Below are positions 51,270 through 60,461 of a stretch of 64,000 bases of DNA, in pieces (position 1 is the first letter of the stretch; the number at the start of each line of letters is the position of its first letter). The stretch comes from Lachnospiraceae bacterium. Its GTDB lineage: Bacteria > Bacillota > Clostridia > Lachnospirales > Lachnospiraceae. A program made the position numbers and the translations under genes. Where the stretch lies: positions 1 through 64,000 of the forward strand of contig JAGAQJ010000022.1 of NCBI GenBank assembly GCA_017622845.1, given 5' to 3'. The notes beneath the pieces were generated by a model. That model saw only the letters and a program-made list of their open reading frames with translations, ran no database searches and was not told the origin of the DNA.

Positions 51270-51332
51270 ATGCAGTATTGAAAACCAAAGACTTATAGTA
51301 ACAAAAACCAAATTGAGAAAGGAAGAATAAAA

Positions 51333-52187
51333 ATGAACCCAATTACAATGCAGCTTGTGGCTGATAAATACATTAAAATGGCATTAGAGGAGGATATCAA
51401 TAACGAGGATGTGTCAACCAATGCTGTGATGCCGGAATATAAAAAAGGTGAGGTACAATTGATTTGTAAGGAAGACGGCATCATTGCCGGGCTTCAGATT
51501 TTTGAACGCGTATTCACACTGCTTGACCCTGACACAAAGGTTGCCTTTAAGGTAAAAGACGGCGATGAGGTCAAAAAAGGCGAGCTTTTGGCAGTTGTCA
51601 CGGGTGATATCCGTGTCCTTCTTTCCGGTGAGCGCACAGCACTGAATTATCTGCAGCGTTTAAGCGGCATTGCGACGTATACGCACAATGTGGCAAAGCT
51701 TTTGGAGGGAACAAAGACGAAGCTTCTTGACACCAGAAAGACAACTCCCGGTATGCGTGTGTTTGAAAAATACGCAGTACGTGTAGGAGGAGGATGCAAT
51801 CACAGATACAATCTGTCAGACGGGGTTCTGCTGAAGGATAATCATATTGATGCCGCAGGCGGCGTCAAGCAGGCAGTTGAGGCGGCAAGAGCATATGCAC
51901 CGTTTGTGAGAAAGATTGAGGTGGAGACAGAAAACCTTGATATGGTAAAAGAGGCAGTAGAAGCAGGAGCGGATATTATCATGCTTGACAACATGACACC
52001 CGAGGTAATGGCAGAGGCAGTCCGCATCATAAACGGCAGGGCAGAGACAGAGTGCTCCGGCAATATCACAAAGGAAAATATTAATACAATTACAAGCTTG
52101 GGCGTAGACTATGTATCAAGCGGTGCGCTGACACATTCTGCTCCGATATTGGATATTAGTCTGAAGCATTTGAAGGTTTTAGTGTAA
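51333..52187 (+). CDS. nadC: Nicotinate-nucleotide pyrophosphorylase (carboxylating)
   Basis: A 284-residue enzyme converting quinolinate and PRPP to nicotinate mononucleotide. Motifs are DINNEDVSTNAV, SGERTALNYLQRLSGIATYT, LLDTRKTTPGMRVFEKYAVRVGGGCNHR and LKDNHI, then VEVETEN and IIMLDNM towards the end. GAAAGGAAG precedes the ATG. Third gene of the nad operon. Confidence 0.97.
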   Translation: MNPITMQLVADKYIKMALEEDINNEDVSTNAVMPEYKKGEVQLICKEDGIIAGLQIFERVFTLLDPDTKVAFKVKDGDEVKKGELLAVVTGDIRVLLSGERTALNYLQRLSGIATYTHNVAKLLEGTKTKLLDTRKTTPGMRVFEKYAVRVGGGCNHRYNLSDGVLLKDNHIDAAGGVKQAVEAARAYAPFVRKIEVETENLDMVKEAVEAGADIIMLDNMTPEVMAEAVRIINGRAETECSGNITKENINTITSLGVDYVSSGALTHSAPILDISLKHLKVLV

Positions 52188-52214
52188 ACAGTGAAGCAAT
52201 GAAGGGAGAGCACG

Positions 52215-52769
52215 ATGGAGAAGGAATTGACTGGAACTGAGAGAAGAAAGCTGCTGCTATCCATGATGAGACAATCAAAAATTCCCATGTCTGGCAGTGC
52301 TCTGGGTAAGAAAACAGGTGTAAGCCGTCAGGTTGTCGTACAGGATATAGCGCTCCTTCGCACAGAAGGATATCCCATTATGTCCACAACCAAAGGGTAC
52401 TATCTGGAGGAGCCGGACAGCAATCAGAGTGTGCGTACTATCAAGGTATTTCACACCAATGAACAGGTGGAGGACGAACTTAATACAATTGTCGACCTTG
52501 GAGGGACTGTGCTTGATGTGATGGTCAATCACAGAGCTTACGGAAAAATGTCTGCTGCATTAAATATCAAAAGCAGGCGGGATGTGCAGACCTTTGTGGA
52601 CAATATTAACTCGGGAAAATCAACACCCCTGCTGAACGTTACCTCAGGCTATCATTTTCATAAAATCAGTGCGGACAATGAGGATATTCTGGATGAGATT
52701 GAGGAGGCGCTTGCCCAAAAGGGATATCTTGCAGAGCTTCTGCCTTATGAGGAGGATATTAGGGAATAA
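52215..52769 (+). CDS. niaR: NiaR-type NAD biosynthesis repressor (HTH plus 3H domain)
   Basis: A 184-residue repressor. The N-terminal winged helix (about 8-65) has RRKLLLSMMRQSKIPMSGSALG and SRQVVVQDIALLRTEGYPI. The 3H domain (about 80-175) keeps its His residues in VFHTNEQVEDELNTIVDLGG, VMVNHRAYG and SGYHFHKI. NiaR binds nicotinate as co-repressor and shuts off NAD synthesis or niacin uptake genes. It ends the operon it most likely controls. Its stop overlaps the next open frame, but that gene starts later at 52826. Confidence 0.93.
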   Translation: MEKELTGTERRKLLLSMMRQSKIPMSGSALGKKTGVSRQVVVQDIALLRTEGYPIMSTTKGYYLEEPDSNQSVRTIKVFHTNEQVEDELNTIVDLGGTVLDVMVNHRAYGKMSAALNIKSRRDVQTFVDNINSGKSTPLLNVTSGYHFHKISADNEDILDEIEEALAQKGYLAELLPYEEDIRE

Positions 52770-52825
52770 TGCAGCTGTTCGTAATGCTTGCTGACAACTT
52801 TCCGGTATTCAAATGGAGGTGCGAT

Positions 52826-53797
52826 ATGTTAAAAAAATATTTTATTATCTTATTAATAATTATTTTGAGCGCAGTGCTGATATCATGCCGGAAAGAAAGC
52901 TCTTTGAAATGTTCCTACCCGTTAAAACAGATTATGATGTGTGATGCAGAAACGGGATGGGCGCTAAGCATAGAAAATGAAATCCTTTTTACACAGAACG
53001 GTATAGAAAATTTTAAGCCGATAAAACAGATGACAGATATCAACGAGTATACAGATGGTTTTATGAGTGCTTCATTTCTTGATGAACAGACGGCATATGT
53101 AACCTATTTTGCACCGGGTAATGAGTATTTGGCTGTAGAATACACAAGGAATGGCGGAGATGATTGGAACCAGACCTTAATAAAGTATGCAAATTATGCT
53201 CAAATTTGTGATGCCGGAAGTGCTTTTATTAGTTTTGCAGATGATAAAAACGGATATCTTTTGTATTGTTCGACACCAAGTCTTGGACAAATGACAAAGC
53301 TGTTATTTTATACAAAAGATGGGGGAGAAAATTTTCTGTTTGCGGGGAATTTGACGGACAAGATTGAAGGATACCCACAGGGAGTAACATTTGCAAACGA
53401 AAAAATCGGATATATTGCAGTAACATATCACGGAAATGCTCATTACATGTATATGACATCAGACGGAGCAGAAACCTGGGAAAGCATAGAGGTGTCTGCC
53501 CAGAGCGAGAAGGTCAATTATATAGATGGGTTTTCTCCCGTTTTTTCTGCCCGGAATAAGCAAGAGGGAATGCTGGTATTAAAGGAAGTATCAGGGGAGC
53601 AGACAACATATAAAGCTTTTCTTACAAGCGACATGGGAAACACATGGGAGGAAAAAGGAGAGATAACATGCAGTTCCTTGCTTGGTTATTCCCTGGTCAG
53701 CAATGCGCAGTTTTACCTGATTGATGGGATGGGGAGCGTACAAGCCATAGGGCATCAGGAGAGCCTGAAACAAGCAAAAAAGAATCTGGTAAAATAA
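52826..53797 (+). CDS. Lipoprotein with Asp-box/BNR-like repeats (YCF48-type propeller)
   Basis: A 323-residue secreted lipoprotein. The signal peptide MLKKYFIILLIIILSAVLIS ends in the lipobox LISC (Cys 21). At least four S/T-x-D-x-G-x-x-W/F Asp-box-like motifs recur, YTRNGGDDWNQT, YTKDGGENFLFAG, MTSDGAETWESIE and LTSDMGNTWEEKG, at roughly even spacing, the mark of a beta-propeller. Sialidases and YCF48-like proteins share this fold; no sialidase catalytic residues are evident. ATG 52826 follows ATGGAGGT. It may be co-transcribed with niaR. Confidence 0.82.
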   Translation: MLKKYFIILLIIILSAVLISCRKESSLKCSYPLKQIMMCDAETGWALSIENEILFTQNGIENFKPIKQMTDINEYTDGFMSASFLDEQTAYVTYFAPGNEYLAVEYTRNGGDDWNQTLIKYANYAQICDAGSAFISFADDKNGYLLYCSTPSLGQMTKLLFYTKDGGENFLFAGNLTDKIEGYPQGVTFANEKIGYIAVTYHGNAHYMYMTSDGAETWESIEVSAQSEKVNYIDGFSPVFSARNKQEGMLVLKEVSGEQTTYKAFLTSDMGNTWEEKGEITCSSLLGYSLVSNAQFYLIDGMGSVQAIGHQESLKQAKKNLVK

Positions 53798-53801
53798 TAG
53801 C

Positions 53802-55505
53802 CTATTCTTTGTTTAAGCTTGTGTTAATTTTGACAAGAACGTAAGTTCCCATTCCCTTTGTGCTATGAAAAGTAAGTCCATAATCTGCTCCATAATATAA
53901 CTGGATTCTCTGATGTACATTTTTCACGCCATATCCGTTACTGCTTTTTGTAAGAATCTGGCTGCATTCTTCTTCAGACATTCCGCACCCATTGTCCATG
54001 ATTTTGAAAAAAATATCCTGATTTTCCTGATAGCAGGAAACAGACAAGATTGCTTTTCCGGGAAGCTCACGATGGTCAAGACCATGAATGATGGCATTTT
54101 CTGCAAGAGGCTGAATCAACAAATTAGGAATCGAATAGTCCAATATACTGTTATCAATGTCATATATTACATCAAAAGATTGTGAATGCATCATCTGCTG
54201 AATCGCAATATAGGATTTTGTGTTTTCCAATTCAGAGGCAATGGTAGTTATTTGCTGGCCTTTGTTCAGCATGGTTCTGTAAAAGGTTGAGAGAAGCCTT
54301 GCCATTTGGCTGATATCGTTTTGACCGGCGATAATTGCCTTGCTGTTTATCAGGGAAAGGCTGTTGTACAGAAAATGAGGATTGATTTGGGATTGGAGAA
54401 TTTCAATCTCATATTTCTGCTGTCTGATTTTGGAAAGAAGGACTTCATTTACCAGATTGTTTAAGGTATATACCATTTTTTTAAAGGAACAAATCAATTG
54501 TCCGATTTCGTCTGTGCTGTTAGAGAAAATTTCAATTTCGTAATTTCCCTGTTCTACCTGCTCCATACTTGAAGATAGTTTTTCAATTGGTAAGACAATA
54601 ATTTTTGAAAGCAAGGTGCTTATAAAGAATATAAGAACAATGCATAACAGAATCATAGCTAAAACAACATAAGTAATATTAATGGCAGCGGCAGATATGG
54701 AATGGGCAGGTCGGCAGAGGAAGGCAGTCCAACCGAAATTGGACAAGGTTTCCGTTTTTGTAATGTAATCGGAAGGTTCATCATTTAAAAGAAGATCAAG
54801 TGATATTTCAGAATCGGAATATCGCTCATCTAAATTGGTATACTGATACATCTGTCCGCCTGATGAATCAGTCAGCAGAAATCCATAATTATTCTGAAAA
54901 AGATTATTTGCCGAAAGCATGGTGGATTCAAAATTAATAGTCATACAAATAATGCTGGTATACGGTACATAATTATAGTGCATCTGGCAGATGAGATAGA
55001 TAGTTTGTCCATCTTCAGACAGGGAAAAAAATGGTGAAGTGGTACTGCAGGCCTGCTCGAACCATTTTTTTCCCTGAGCGTCTGTAAGGGGACGCAGAGT
55101 ATTGCCATGAGGATAGATGTAGGTTTCCGTATAGATAGTAATTGCTGTAATGTCTGTGTTGAGAGACCGAATGGTTAAAAATAAAGGATCAATGGTGTCA
55201 CGGTAAGTTAAATACATCTCAAAATTGGAATCATATTTTTGGGAAAGTGCAAGACGGATATTTTCATTCCATGTAATCAGATTCATTGTAGAAAGATAGG
55301 AATCTAATTTATAATCCAATTGCATGACTTCCTGGTGAAGAGTTTCCTGAATAGCGGTTTCTTCACGCTCAATGAGCAAAGACCTCATTTTTGTATACGC
55401 AAATAATCCTAGTAAAGCAATAGGAATTAAGCTTATGACCATGCTGACTGTAATAATTTTTTTCTGAAATTTTAAGTTTCTAAATTTTTGTTTGAAACGT
55501 TTCAT
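53802..55505 (-). CDS. yesM: YesM-type sensor histidine kinase
   Basis: A 567-residue kinase: helix one (IITVSMVISLIPIALLGLFAY, about 16-36), a ~240-residue extracellular Cache-like sensor, helix two (INITYVVLAMILLCIVLIFFI), HAMP (LSKIIVLPIEKLSSSMEQVEQG), His-kinase helix LQSQINPHFLYNSLSLI with the phospho-acceptor His in NPHFLYN, and an ATPase domain (PLAENAIIHGLDHRE, MDNGCGMS). ATG 55505 with GAGGTG upstream is preferred. It is encoded with the YesN regulator and faces the sugar ABC importer, which it probably controls in response to an extracellular saccharide. Confidence 0.93.
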   Translation of the reverse strand: MKRFKQKFRNLKFQKKIITVSMVISLIPIALLGLFAYTKMRSLLIEREETAIQETLHQEVMQLDYKLDSYLSTMNLITWNENIRLALSQKYDSNFEMYLTYRDTIDPLFLTIRSLNTDITAITIYTETYIYPHGNTLRPLTDAQGKKWFEQACSTTSPFFSLSEDGQTIYLICQMHYNYVPYTSIICMTINFESTMLSANNLFQNNYGFLLTDSSGGQMYQYTNLDERYSDSEISLDLLLNDEPSDYITKTETLSNFGWTAFLCRPAHSISAAAINITYVVLAMILLCIVLIFFISTLLSKIIVLPIEKLSSSMEQVEQGNYEIEIFSNSTDEIGQLICSFKKMVYTLNNLVNEVLLSKIRQQKYEIEILQSQINPHFLYNSLSLINSKAIIAGQNDISQMARLLSTFYRTMLNKGQQITTIASELENTKSYIAIQQMMHSQSFDVIYDIDNSILDYSIPNLLIQPLAENAIIHGLDHRELPGKAILSVSCYQENQDIFFKIMDNGCGMSEEECSQILTKSSNGYGVKNVHQRIQLYYGADYGLTFHSTKGMGTYVLVKINTSLNKE

Positions 55506-55516
55506 CTTAAGACACC

Positions 55517-56629
55517 TCATGATTTTGACTCTCCCTGCCGGAAACGCTCCGGTGTTGTGCCAAACAATTTTTGAAAGCTCTTGCAGAAGTAAGAGGTATT
55601 TGGGTAGCCTACAGCCTGACTGATATCAGTAACTTTCATATTTGTATTCAGTAAAAGTTCCTGTGCTTTTTCCATCCGAATCTGCTTAATGTATTTGTTG
55701 AGGGTACAGCCTGTAATCTGGGCAAATACATTACTCAGGTAATTGGGATTCAGATAAACTAAATCCGCCAGAGTATTTAAGGTCAGGTCCTCCCTATAGT
55801 GCATACGGATATATTGCTGTACCTGATATATGGCATAATTGGGGGCATTTTGCTCCTGCTCAAACGCTTTCACAACAAGTGATAAATAGGATTCAATCAG
55901 CTTGACGATATCAGAAAAATGGCGGAAGCTGTAGATTTCCTTGGCAGCATTCTGCAGGCATTCATCAGACTGTGTGGGAATCGCAGAAATGAGCATTTTC
56001 AATAGTGTGGTACATACATAACGGATATAAATGTGTGAAAGATTCGGAATATCAGCATATTGCTCCAGCAGAGTGTGTACATGCATTGATAATTGTTCCG
56101 GCTGTTTCATTTTAATAGCTGCCTCGATATTGCGCAGCATAAGGTTTGTAGTATCATCGATGGATATTTGCTCAGAACTTTCGGCTGGCAATTCACGGAC
56201 AACATCATGAAAATGTTCCTCAATGTATTGTTCTGATTTGGAAAACTCAAGTTTGTGTGAATCCAGCCGGCTGACTATTTCCATTATAATTTTATGAAAT
56301 TCAGTGGGATCTACAGGCTTTAAAATATAATTCACAGCCTTTAGCGACAAGGCAGCCTTTACATACGAAAAGTCATCATACCCGCTGAAGAATAATACTT
56401 CAATATCGGGATTTTTTTCTTTGACTGTGCTGACAAGGTCAATGCCGTTTATGAAAGGCATTTGGATATCGGATAATAAAACATCTACATGATTGCTTGT
56501 CAGCAGTTCTAAAGCATCACGTCCGTTGGGAGCCTCCAGAATATGAAATGTATATTCAAAATCCTTTAATAAAAAGCGGATAAGGGTGCGCTCATCTGTT
56601 TCATCGTCCGCAATTAATAATGTATACAT
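55517..56629 (-). CDS. yesN: YesN-type response regulator (receiver plus AraC domain)
   Basis: A 370-residue regulator. The receiver (1-125) has DDE at 8-10, Asp54 in VLLSDIQMPFING and Lys in LKPVDPTEF. A ~130-residue linker follows. The C-terminal AraC/XylS domain (about 265-365) has two helix-turn-helices: LTLNTLADLVYLNPNYLSNVF and VTDISQAVGYPNTSYFCKSFQKLFGTTPERFR. It is divergent from the importer operon starting at 56838 and likely activates it. Confidence 0.94.
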   Translation of the reverse strand: MYTLLIADDETDERTLIRFLLKDFEYTFHILEAPNGRDALELLTSNHVDVLLSDIQMPFINGIDLVSTVKEKNPDIEVLFFSGYDDFSYVKAALSLKAVNYILKPVDPTEFHKIIMEIVSRLDSHKLEFSKSEQYIEEHFHDVVRELPAESSEQISIDDTTNLMLRNIEAAIKMKQPEQLSMHVHTLLEQYADIPNLSHIYIRYVCTTLLKMLISAIPTQSDECLQNAAKEIYSFRHFSDIVKLIESYLSLVVKAFEQEQNAPNYAIYQVQQYIRMHYREDLTLNTLADLVYLNPNYLSNVFAQITGCTLNKYIKQIRMEKAQELLLNTNMKVTDISQAVGYPNTSYFCKSFQKLFGTTPERFRQGESKS

Positions 56630-56755
56630 ACAAAAACTCCTCTTTTCATGAAGTATTTTACTGTTCAGGAGTGATTATAGCATAGAAAAAATGCAGGTAC
56701 AATCGGCTCAAAATGAAGAACTGTAAAATGTTTCATAAATATGAAAAATGTTATA

Positions 56756-56806
56756 TTTACTCCTTTAAGCACAAAATTATATACTAAGTTTATCAACGTT
56801 GCAACG
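56756..56806 (+). promoter_or_regulatory. Importer operon promoter and palindrome
   Basis: TTTACT (56756-56761), 18 bases, TATACT (56780-56785), then the perfect palindrome CGTTGCAACG (56797-56806) just past the expected start point. An operator is possible; its regulator is unknown. Confidence 0.4.
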
Positions 56807-56837
56807 GTTCGGTAAATTAATGATGGAGGATACAGAG

Positions 56838-58526
56838 ATGAACAAAGGTTTTATATTTAAGCTGACAGAAATAGCAGCTGTTTCCCTTTTACTGTCAATG
56901 ACTGGCTGCTCTTCAAAGGAAACACCGACAAACACGCAGGAAAAAGAGACTGCAGGCAGCAGCGAAGAAGGAACGACAGCAGCTTCTGCGTATACAGTAT
57001 CTATGGGAAGACAGACGCTGCAGAACGTTACCTTTCCGGATGGGGATACTTACGAGGATAATGCATATATCAGAATGGCGGAAAAGGAGTTAAACATAGA
57101 CATTATAGATGAATTTGAAGCAAACGGAGATGACTATGACAGACAGGTTTCCCTTGCTTTATCGGCAGGAGAGATTCCGGATATCATGAAGGTAGTAAGT
57201 CTGGATGAACTGCAGGAACTTTATGAGAATGATTTGATTGCAGATTTGACAGATGTTTATGAGGAATATGCAAGCGACTACCTGAAATCACTTTATGATT
57301 CTTATGAAGGAAGAGCGATAGCGAACGTGACAATTGACGGCAAAATGATGGCGCTGCCCGGAACAAACGGGGATGCAGGTCCGAGCATCGTATGGATTCG
57401 AAGCGACTGGATGGAGCAGCTTGGACTGAGCATTGATGAGGATAATGACAATTGTATCACAATAGAAGATTTGGAAATGGTTGCAAAAGAGTTTATGGAT
57501 AAGAATCCTGAAAATGCAGAAAACGTGGTGGGCATTGCATTTGCACCGTGGCTGACAAGCAGTGATCCGGATGGTACATTCAGTATGAATTCAATCGCGT
57601 ATGCATTAGGTGCATTTCCAAAAACATGGATGGAGAAAGATGGAACTGTAATTTATGGCTCCACTACAGAGGAGATGAAGCAGGCCCTTACATTGGTTTC
57701 CGGATGGTTTCAGAATGGAATTCTTGATCCGCAGGTCGGAACAAGAACCTGGGATGATATTACAGCGCTCCTGGCAAACGGACAATGCGGAATTACCTTT
57801 GGTACATGGCATATTCCTGACTGGCTGCTGAATAATGTTTATGCACTGAATAATAATGCGGTATTTGAGGCGTATACTTTGATGGACGCAAATGGAAAGG
57901 TAAACTGTAAGCACAATGATGCCACAAGCGGATATATTGTTGTAAGTAAAGAATTTGAGCATCCTGAAGTGGCAATACAGATTGCGAATCTGTTTTATGA
58001 TGAACTTGTAAATTCACGGGAACTTTTGGAGGAGTATCCGGAAGTAGCGGATTATGTAGCAAATGGTGTGGACGGTTCCAGCAGACCTTTTAATATTGAA
58101 GTAAATTCGTATACTTCCCTTTTGGATGACTATGCGAATCTGAAACAATGCTTAAACGGTGAAATTACTGTTGACGAAGTAAAGACTTCTGAGCAGCGGT
58201 CAAATGCAACCAGCATTTTAGCATATCTGGAAGGAAATGGCGATGCTACCGGATGGTCAAAATACCACTCAAGATCAAAAGGTGTGGAGTTGATTCAATC
58301 TTTAACCGAGAATGATCAGTTTAACTGGCTGACTCCTGTTTTCCCGCAGACAACGCCTACAATGGAGACAAACCTTGCGAATCTTGATAAGCTGGAGGAA
58401 GAAAGCTTTATTAAAATGGTAACCGGCGAGATCGATGTGGAAAGCGGTTTTGAGCAGTTTGTGACATCATGGAATGACCAGGGAGGCGCTCAGATTATTA
58501 AAGAGATTTCAGAACAATTACAGTAG
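56838..58526 (+). CDS. Extracellular solute-binding lipoprotein (oligosaccharide ABC importer)
   Basis: A 562-residue binding protein. Signal peptide and lipobox are TEIAAVSLLLSMTGCSSKE (Cys about 22), then a Ser/Thr/Glu-rich linker. The body matches the LplA-type family 1 binding proteins: a first domain with DYDRQVSLALSAGEIPDIMKV, a calcium-binding-like loop DEDNDNCITIEDL, and Trp-rich strands (AFPKTWMEKDGTVIYG). It captures a carbohydrate for the two permeases that follow. GGAGGATACAGAG precedes ATG 56838. No ATPase gene is present; a shared MsmX-like ATPase is likely. Confidence 0.9.
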   Translation: MNKGFIFKLTEIAAVSLLLSMTGCSSKETPTNTQEKETAGSSEEGTTAASAYTVSMGRQTLQNVTFPDGDTYEDNAYIRMAEKELNIDIIDEFEANGDDYDRQVSLALSAGEIPDIMKVVSLDELQELYENDLIADLTDVYEEYASDYLKSLYDSYEGRAIANVTIDGKMMALPGTNGDAGPSIVWIRSDWMEQLGLSIDEDNDNCITIEDLEMVAKEFMDKNPENAENVVGIAFAPWLTSSDPDGTFSMNSIAYALGAFPKTWMEKDGTVIYGSTTEEMKQALTLVSGWFQNGILDPQVGTRTWDDITALLANGQCGITFGTWHIPDWLLNNVYALNNNAVFEAYTLMDANGKVNCKHNDATSGYIVVSKEFEHPEVAIQIANLFYDELVNSRELLEEYPEVADYVANGVDGSSRPFNIEVNSYTSLLDDYANLKQCLNGEITVDEVKTSEQRSNATSILAYLEGNGDATGWSKYHSRSKGVELIQSLTENDQFNWLTPVFPQTTPTMETNLANLDKLEEESFIKMVTGEIDVESGFEQFVTSWNDQGGAQIIKEISEQLQ

Positions 58527-58534
58527 ACCGCAAA

Positions 58535-58565
58535 ATACAGCCATGTCTGGGCGGCATGGCTGTAT
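58535..58565 (+). terminator. Intercistronic hairpin after the binding-protein gene
   Basis: ATACAGCCATG (58535-58545) pairs perfectly with CATGGCTGTAT (58555-58565). No T run. Such hairpins commonly let the binding protein be made in excess over the permeases. Confidence 0.6.
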
Positions 58566-58616
58566 GAAATCTTAACATGTAAATGATTGTACATAATTGC
58601 AGAATGGAGATTTCTT

Positions 58617-59537
58617 ATGGAAGGTATCAAAAATAAAAAAAGATCATCAGTAAAAAGACGCTCTGAATTGTCATATCATTTTATGGTATTTCCCGGGTTA
58701 TTTTTCCTGATTTTGTTTAGTTATATTCCTATGGTTGGCGTTATCATGGCATTTCAGGATTTTGTTCCGGCCAAGGGATTGTTCGGGTCGGAGTTTGTTG
58801 GTTTGAAGCACTTTATCTATATGTTCCAATTGCCGGATATCGGGAAGATCATTAGAAACACAGTAGTAATTGCACTTGGAAAAATGATATTAGGAATGAT
58901 CATTGCCATTGCATTTGCAATATTGCTGAATGAAATCCGCATAAAATTTATGAAAAAAACTGTTCAGACAATCGTTTATCTCCCCCATTTCTTGTCATGG
59001 GTTGTATTGGCATCTGTAGTTACAAATCTGTTTGGACTGGACGGCTCTGTAAATCAGATTTTTACTTCTATCGGGCTTGATAAAATTAATTTTCTTGGAA
59101 GCAGCAAGGCGTTTCCATGGTTAATTATAGGAACAGACGTTTGGAAAGAGTTTGGTTATAGCTCTGTTGTATATCTTGCTGCAATCACATCCATTGATCC
59201 GGGTTTGCATGAAGCAGCAACAATGGATGGAGCTTCATGGTGGAAGCGGGTATGGAATGTGACAATACCCGGAATGCTGCCGATTATTCTTTTGATGACC
59301 GCTATGAATCTAACCAGTATACTCAGTGCGGGGTTTGATCAGATTTATAACTTATATTCACCGATTGTATATGAGACAGGTGATGTATTGGATACCTATG
59401 TATACCGTATCGGATTGGTAGGAAGGCAATATAGTTTTGGTGCAGCAGTAGGTCTATGCCGTTCTGTGGTAGGAATGGTGCTTCTTTTGTCGGCAAATTC
59501 ATTGACAAAGAAGCTGACGGATCAGAAGATTTTTTAG
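58617..59537 (+). CDS. Sugar ABC transporter permease, LplB type
   Basis: A 306-residue permease with six helices. The EAA loop is HEAATMDGASWWKRVWNVTIPGMLP. The N-terminus (FMVFPGLFFLILFSYIPMVGVIMAFQDF) is typical of the LplB branch. Partner of the permease at 59550. ATG 58617 follows TGGAGA; the longer frame has no site. Confidence 0.93.
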   Translation: MEGIKNKKRSSVKRRSELSYHFMVFPGLFFLILFSYIPMVGVIMAFQDFVPAKGLFGSEFVGLKHFIYMFQLPDIGKIIRNTVVIALGKMILGMIIAIAFAILLNEIRIKFMKKTVQTIVYLPHFLSWVVLASVVTNLFGLDGSVNQIFTSIGLDKINFLGSSKAFPWLIIGTDVWKEFGYSSVVYLAAITSIDPGLHEAATMDGASWWKRVWNVTIPGMLPIILLMTAMNLTSILSAGFDQIYNLYSPIVYETGDVLDTYVYRIGLVGRQYSFGAAVGLCRSVVGMVLLLSANSLTKKLTDQKIF

Positions 59538-59549
59538 GAGGTGAACCGG

Positions 59550-60443
59550 ATGGTTGAGAATAAAAGTTTTCATTCCAAGGTGAGGGTGACAGTTATATAT
59601 GGCATTGTATTATTGCTGGGTATTAGCTGTCTGCTTCCATTGCTCAATATTTTGGCAATTTCATTTAGCGGAAGCGCTGCTGTGTCTGCAAACAGAGTCG
59701 GTGTGCTTCCCGTTGATTTCACATTGACTGCTTATAATAAAATCCTCTCTGATAGTCAGTTTTGGCATTCCTTTATGATTTCAGTAATCAGAGTTGCTCT
59801 TGCGCTGATTCTTAATCTTGCAGTAACCGTACCCATGGCCTATGCGATGACGAAAAGCAAAAAAGAATTTCGCGCCAGAAATATTTATATGAACCTGTTG
59901 ATTTTTGCAATGCTGTTCAATGGAGGAATGATACCCACTTATATTTTAGTGAGAAATCTGGGATTATTGAATACGATCTGGGCATTGGTACTGCCGGGTG
60001 CGCTTCCTATTTTTAATGTTATTCTGCTGATGAATTTCTTTTTAGGGATTCCAAAATCCTTGGAGGAAGCAGCATTAATAGATGGCGCTAATCCCTTTCA
60101 AGTCCTGCTTAAAATTATGATACCTTGTGCCAAACCGTGTCTGGCAACGGTATCCTTGTTTAGTATCGTGGGAAGCTGGAATGATTTTTTCAGCGGACTG
60201 ATTTATATGCAGAAAGTGGATAAGTACCCAATCATGACTTACATACAATCCCTGAATGTGGATATTCAGGAACTGCTTAAAAGCGGCGCGTCAAGCAGTA
60301 CGCTGGAAAATGTAACGGAGCTTTCCAACAGGAACCTGAATGCAGCCAAAATTGTCGTGGCAGTAATTCCTCTTTTGATGATTTACCCAATACTGCAGAA
60401 ATATCTGATTACCGGAATGGTAATGGGCTCTGTAAAGGAATAG
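59550..60443 (+). CDS. Sugar ABC transporter permease, YtcP/LplC type
   Basis: A 297-residue permease with six helices and the EAA loop EEAALIDGANPFQVLLKIMIPCAKP. The ISFSGSAAVSANRVGVLPVDFTLTAY region after helix one is typical of the LplC/YtcP branch. AGGAGG overlaps the previous stop region and favours ATG 59550 over GTG 59541. Both permeases need a shared cytosolic ATPase encoded elsewhere. Confidence 0.93.
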   Translation: MVENKSFHSKVRVTVIYGIVLLLGISCLLPLLNILAISFSGSAAVSANRVGVLPVDFTLTAYNKILSDSQFWHSFMISVIRVALALILNLAVTVPMAYAMTKSKKEFRARNIYMNLLIFAMLFNGGMIPTYILVRNLGLLNTIWALVLPGALPIFNVILLMNFFLGIPKSLEEAALIDGANPFQVLLKIMIPCAKPCLATVSLFSIVGSWNDFFSGLIYMQKVDKYPIMTYIQSLNVDIQELLKSGASSSTLENVTELSNRNLNAAKIVVAVIPLLMIYPILQKYLITGMVMGSVKE

Positions 60444-60461
60444 GAACGGATAACAGTAAAA

